Assembly (NCBI RefSeq): GCF_003248515.1
Contig: NZ_QFOB01000006.1
Location: forward strand, 186,001-250,000
From: Sphingomonas sp.
Lineage (GTDB): Bacteria; Pseudomonadota; Alphaproteobacteria; Sphingomonadales; Sphingomonadaceae
Length of the DNA: 64,000 nt
Reading direction: 5' to 3'
Notes under the pieces: model-generated
What the model saw: the letters and a program-made list of their open reading frames with translations, nothing else
What the model was told of the DNA's origin: nothing
The model's database searches: none
Position numbers and translations under genes: made by a program
Shown here: one piece after another, positions 62,844 through 64,000 of the stretch
Layout: each line of letters begins with the position of its first letter
Position numbering within the stretch: the stretch's first letter is position 1

Positions 62844-62951
62844 ATGGAGCATCTGGACCCGGTTTTCAGCGGTCTTCAATATAAGCTGCTCTTCGCGGCA
62901 AGCGGCATTTCGTTCCTGCTATCCGCCACGATGATCTTTATCCTTCACTGA
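62844..62951 (+). CDS. Very small membrane protein (35 residues)
   Basis: A 36-codon frame begins MEHLDPVFSGLQYKLLFAAS and ends in a TM helix (about 13-34, SFLLSATMIFIL). GGAGAG lies five bases before the ATG at 62844, a good ribosome site. The last seven bases overlap the convergent MarR gene. Function unknown. Confidence 0.55.
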   Translation: MEHLDPVFSGLQYKLLFAASGISFLLSATMIFILH

Positions 62952-63454
62952 TCTTCGGCAGATTTCTCACATTTTAAAGCCGCCCTCGCGCTCGCGAGAT
63001 CGCTCAGCCGCGCGTTGATCTTTCCCACCAGCGCCGCCAGCGTCGCTTTCTCGCCATCGTCCAGCGCCGTGAAGACATCCTCCACGAATCGACGCGCCTC
63101 CGGCTCCGCCTGCACGAGCGCGGCTTCCCCCTCGGCCGTCAGCTCGATCAGTTTCGCGCGACGATCGTCCGGCGATGCGCGCCGCGCGATCAGCCCCGCG
63201 CGCTCCAGCCCGTCCAGCGCCTCGGTCACGGTGCGCGGCGCATAGGCGAACGCCTCCGCGACATCGACGGAGCGTGTCGGCGCCGCATGCTTGATGAAGG
63301 CCAGCAGGCGAAAGCGCGCGAGCGAGACGCCCTGATCCTTCAGCACGCGATCCATCTCGAGCTGGGACTTCTGATAGAAATCCCGCAGCGCATTGACGAC
63401 CGCGGCGACCTCGCCCGTATAATTCAGCAAACCCATAATGAATGGTATTGCCAT
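62945..63454 (-). CDS. MarR family transcriptional regulator
   Basis: 169-residue winged-HTH regulator. The core HTH and wing span about 45-115 (TRSVDVAEAFAYAPRTVTEALDGLERAGLIARRASPDDRRAKLIELT), with the MarR DDRR wing. It is divergent from an EmrA-type pump adaptor 43 bases away and probably represses it in response to a small aromatic ligand. ATG 63454 is chosen; ATG 63436 is possible. Confidence 0.9.
   Translation of the reverse strand: MAIPFIMGLLNYTGEVAAVVNALRDFYQKSQLEMDRVLKDQGVSLARFRLLAFIKHAAPTRSVDVAEAFAYAPRTVTEALDGLERAGLIARRASPDDRRAKLIELTAEGEAALVQAEPEARRFVEDVFTALDDGEKATLAALVGKINARLSDLASARAALKCEKSAEDQ
63433..63454. promoter_or_regulatory. Candidate MarR operator
   Basis: CCAT, ATGG and CCAT alternate at nine-base spacing, giving two overlapping 13-bp inverted repeats (CCATN5ATGG at 63433-63445 and ATGGN5CCAT at 63442-63454). 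They cover the regulator's own start codon, between the two divergent genes. Short and AT-rich; weak evidence. Confidence 0.3.
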
Positions 63455-63497
63455 ATCTTCCCGGGAGGGGCAAGTGAGCCGCCAGAAGAGGTGGCAT

Positions 63498-64000
63498 ATG
63501 GCGACGATTCCCGGTTCGGATTCGGTGGAAGGGGCTGATCACAGGAATCGCCTGCTGAAGCGCGTGGTGACGATCATCGTGCTCGTCGTGCTCATCGGCG
63601 GTGGCGGCTGGCTGCTCTATCGCCAGCTCGTCGGCCGCTATTATGAGGAAACGAACGACGCCTATGTGCGGGGCGATAGCGTGACCGTCTCGTCCCGCGT
63701 GTCCGGCTATGTCGAGCAGCTCTTCGTGACGGACAATCAGGATGTCCGCGCGGGCGCGCCGCTGCTTCGGCTCGATGCGCGCGATTACAGCGCCCAGGTC
63801 GCCCAGTATAAGGCGCAGCAGGGCGTCGCCGCCGCCAATGCGGATAATATCCGCGCCACGATCAGCGAACAGGAAGCCGCCATCGCCCAGACGCGGGCCG
63901 AGCTGGACAGCGCGATCGCGACGCAGCGTTTCGCCGATGGCGAGGTCGCCCGCTACACTCCCCTTGCCGCCTCCGGCGCGGAAACGCGCGAGAAGCTGGC
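63498..64000 (+). CDS. HlyD/EmrA-family membrane fusion protein, 3' end cut by window
   Basis: Adaptor subunit of a tripartite efflux pump. The 167 visible residues show a TM anchor (about 21-42, VVTIIVLVVLIGGGGWLLY), then the EmrA-type start YYEETNDAYVRGDSVTVSSR, a lipoyl half-domain (VSGYVEQLFVTDNQDVRAG, LLRLDARDY) and the beginning of the coiled-coil hairpin. ATG 63498 has GAGG six bases before it. The partner MFS pump (EmrB type) is expected to the right of the window. Probably controlled by the divergent MarR protein. Confidence 0.88.
   Translation, partial: MATIPGSDSVEGADHRNRLLKRVVTIIVLVVLIGGGGWLLYRQLVGRYYEETNDAYVRGDSVTVSSRVSGYVEQLFVTDNQDVRAGAPLLRLDARDYSAQVAQYKAQQGVAAANADNIRATISEQEAAIAQTRAELDSAIATQRFADGEVARYTPLAASGAETREKL

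Overview
The window is a GC-rich, gene-dense chromosomal segment with many ATGA, GTGA and TGATG stop/start overlaps. The best fit is an alphaproteobacterium of the Sphingomonadaceae. Pointers are two PEPxxWA-type C-terminal sorting signals, the ptsP / cpoB / tilS / ftsH order, an envelope cluster (pyrH-frr-uppS-cdsA-dxr-rseP-bamA-ompH-fabZ) with no lpxD or lpxA (as expected in bacteria that carry glycosphingolipids instead of LPS), and alphaproteobacterial LexA boxes of the GAACN7GAAC type. Taxonomy is inferred from content only.

Layout. 1-9 kb: the end of ptsP, a RodZ-like HTH protein, cpoB, tilS, ftsH and an exported TPR protein. 9-11 kb: rlpA and an MltB-type transglycosylase, then tRNA-Ser(UGA). 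11-12.8 kb: a two-gene PIN-like / XRE-ImmA toxin-antitoxin-like module at the tRNA 3' end, with an imperfect copy of the tRNA end beyond it. 13-18.4 kb: an accessory stretch (metallophosphatase, OmpA-like, PEP-CTERM, hydrolase-TPR and VanZ proteins). 18.4-30 kb: rpmE and the long minus-strand envelope/translation block fabZ to rpsB. 30-33.4 kb: a small membrane protein behind two LexA boxes, pssA, psd and icd. 33.5-38 kb: a Kef-type antiporter with oxyR, a structured noncoding stretch with a strong terminator, a sigma/anti-sigma pair and moaDE. 38.5-47.4 kb: pgsA, an LplT-like transporter, the agmatine-to-putrescine genes aguA/aguB around a DUF3147 membrane protein, a ClC channel, a family-5-type UDG, folK and tRNA-Lys. 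47.5-58.3 kb: an Hsp70-like protein, then a minus-strand operon of four overlapping genes: a pentaheme cytochrome, a lipoprotein with two HbpS/GlcG domains, an outer-membrane barrel, and a 1335-residue decaheme cytochrome fused to an LVIVD beta-propeller. 58.5-64 kb: VOC and PEP-CTERM proteins, lnt, metK behind a palindromic operator, a MarR regulator and a divergent HlyD/EmrA-type adaptor cut by the window edge.

The two observations I rate highest are the four-gene multiheme cytochrome / outer-membrane barrel / heme-binding lipoprotein operon, which looks like an uncharacterised electron conduit across the envelope, and the small single-TM protein whose promoter carries two perfect alphaproteobacterial SOS boxes. 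No CRISPR array, insertion sequence, integrase or rRNA gene was seen. All calls come from reading the sequence; no database search was run.
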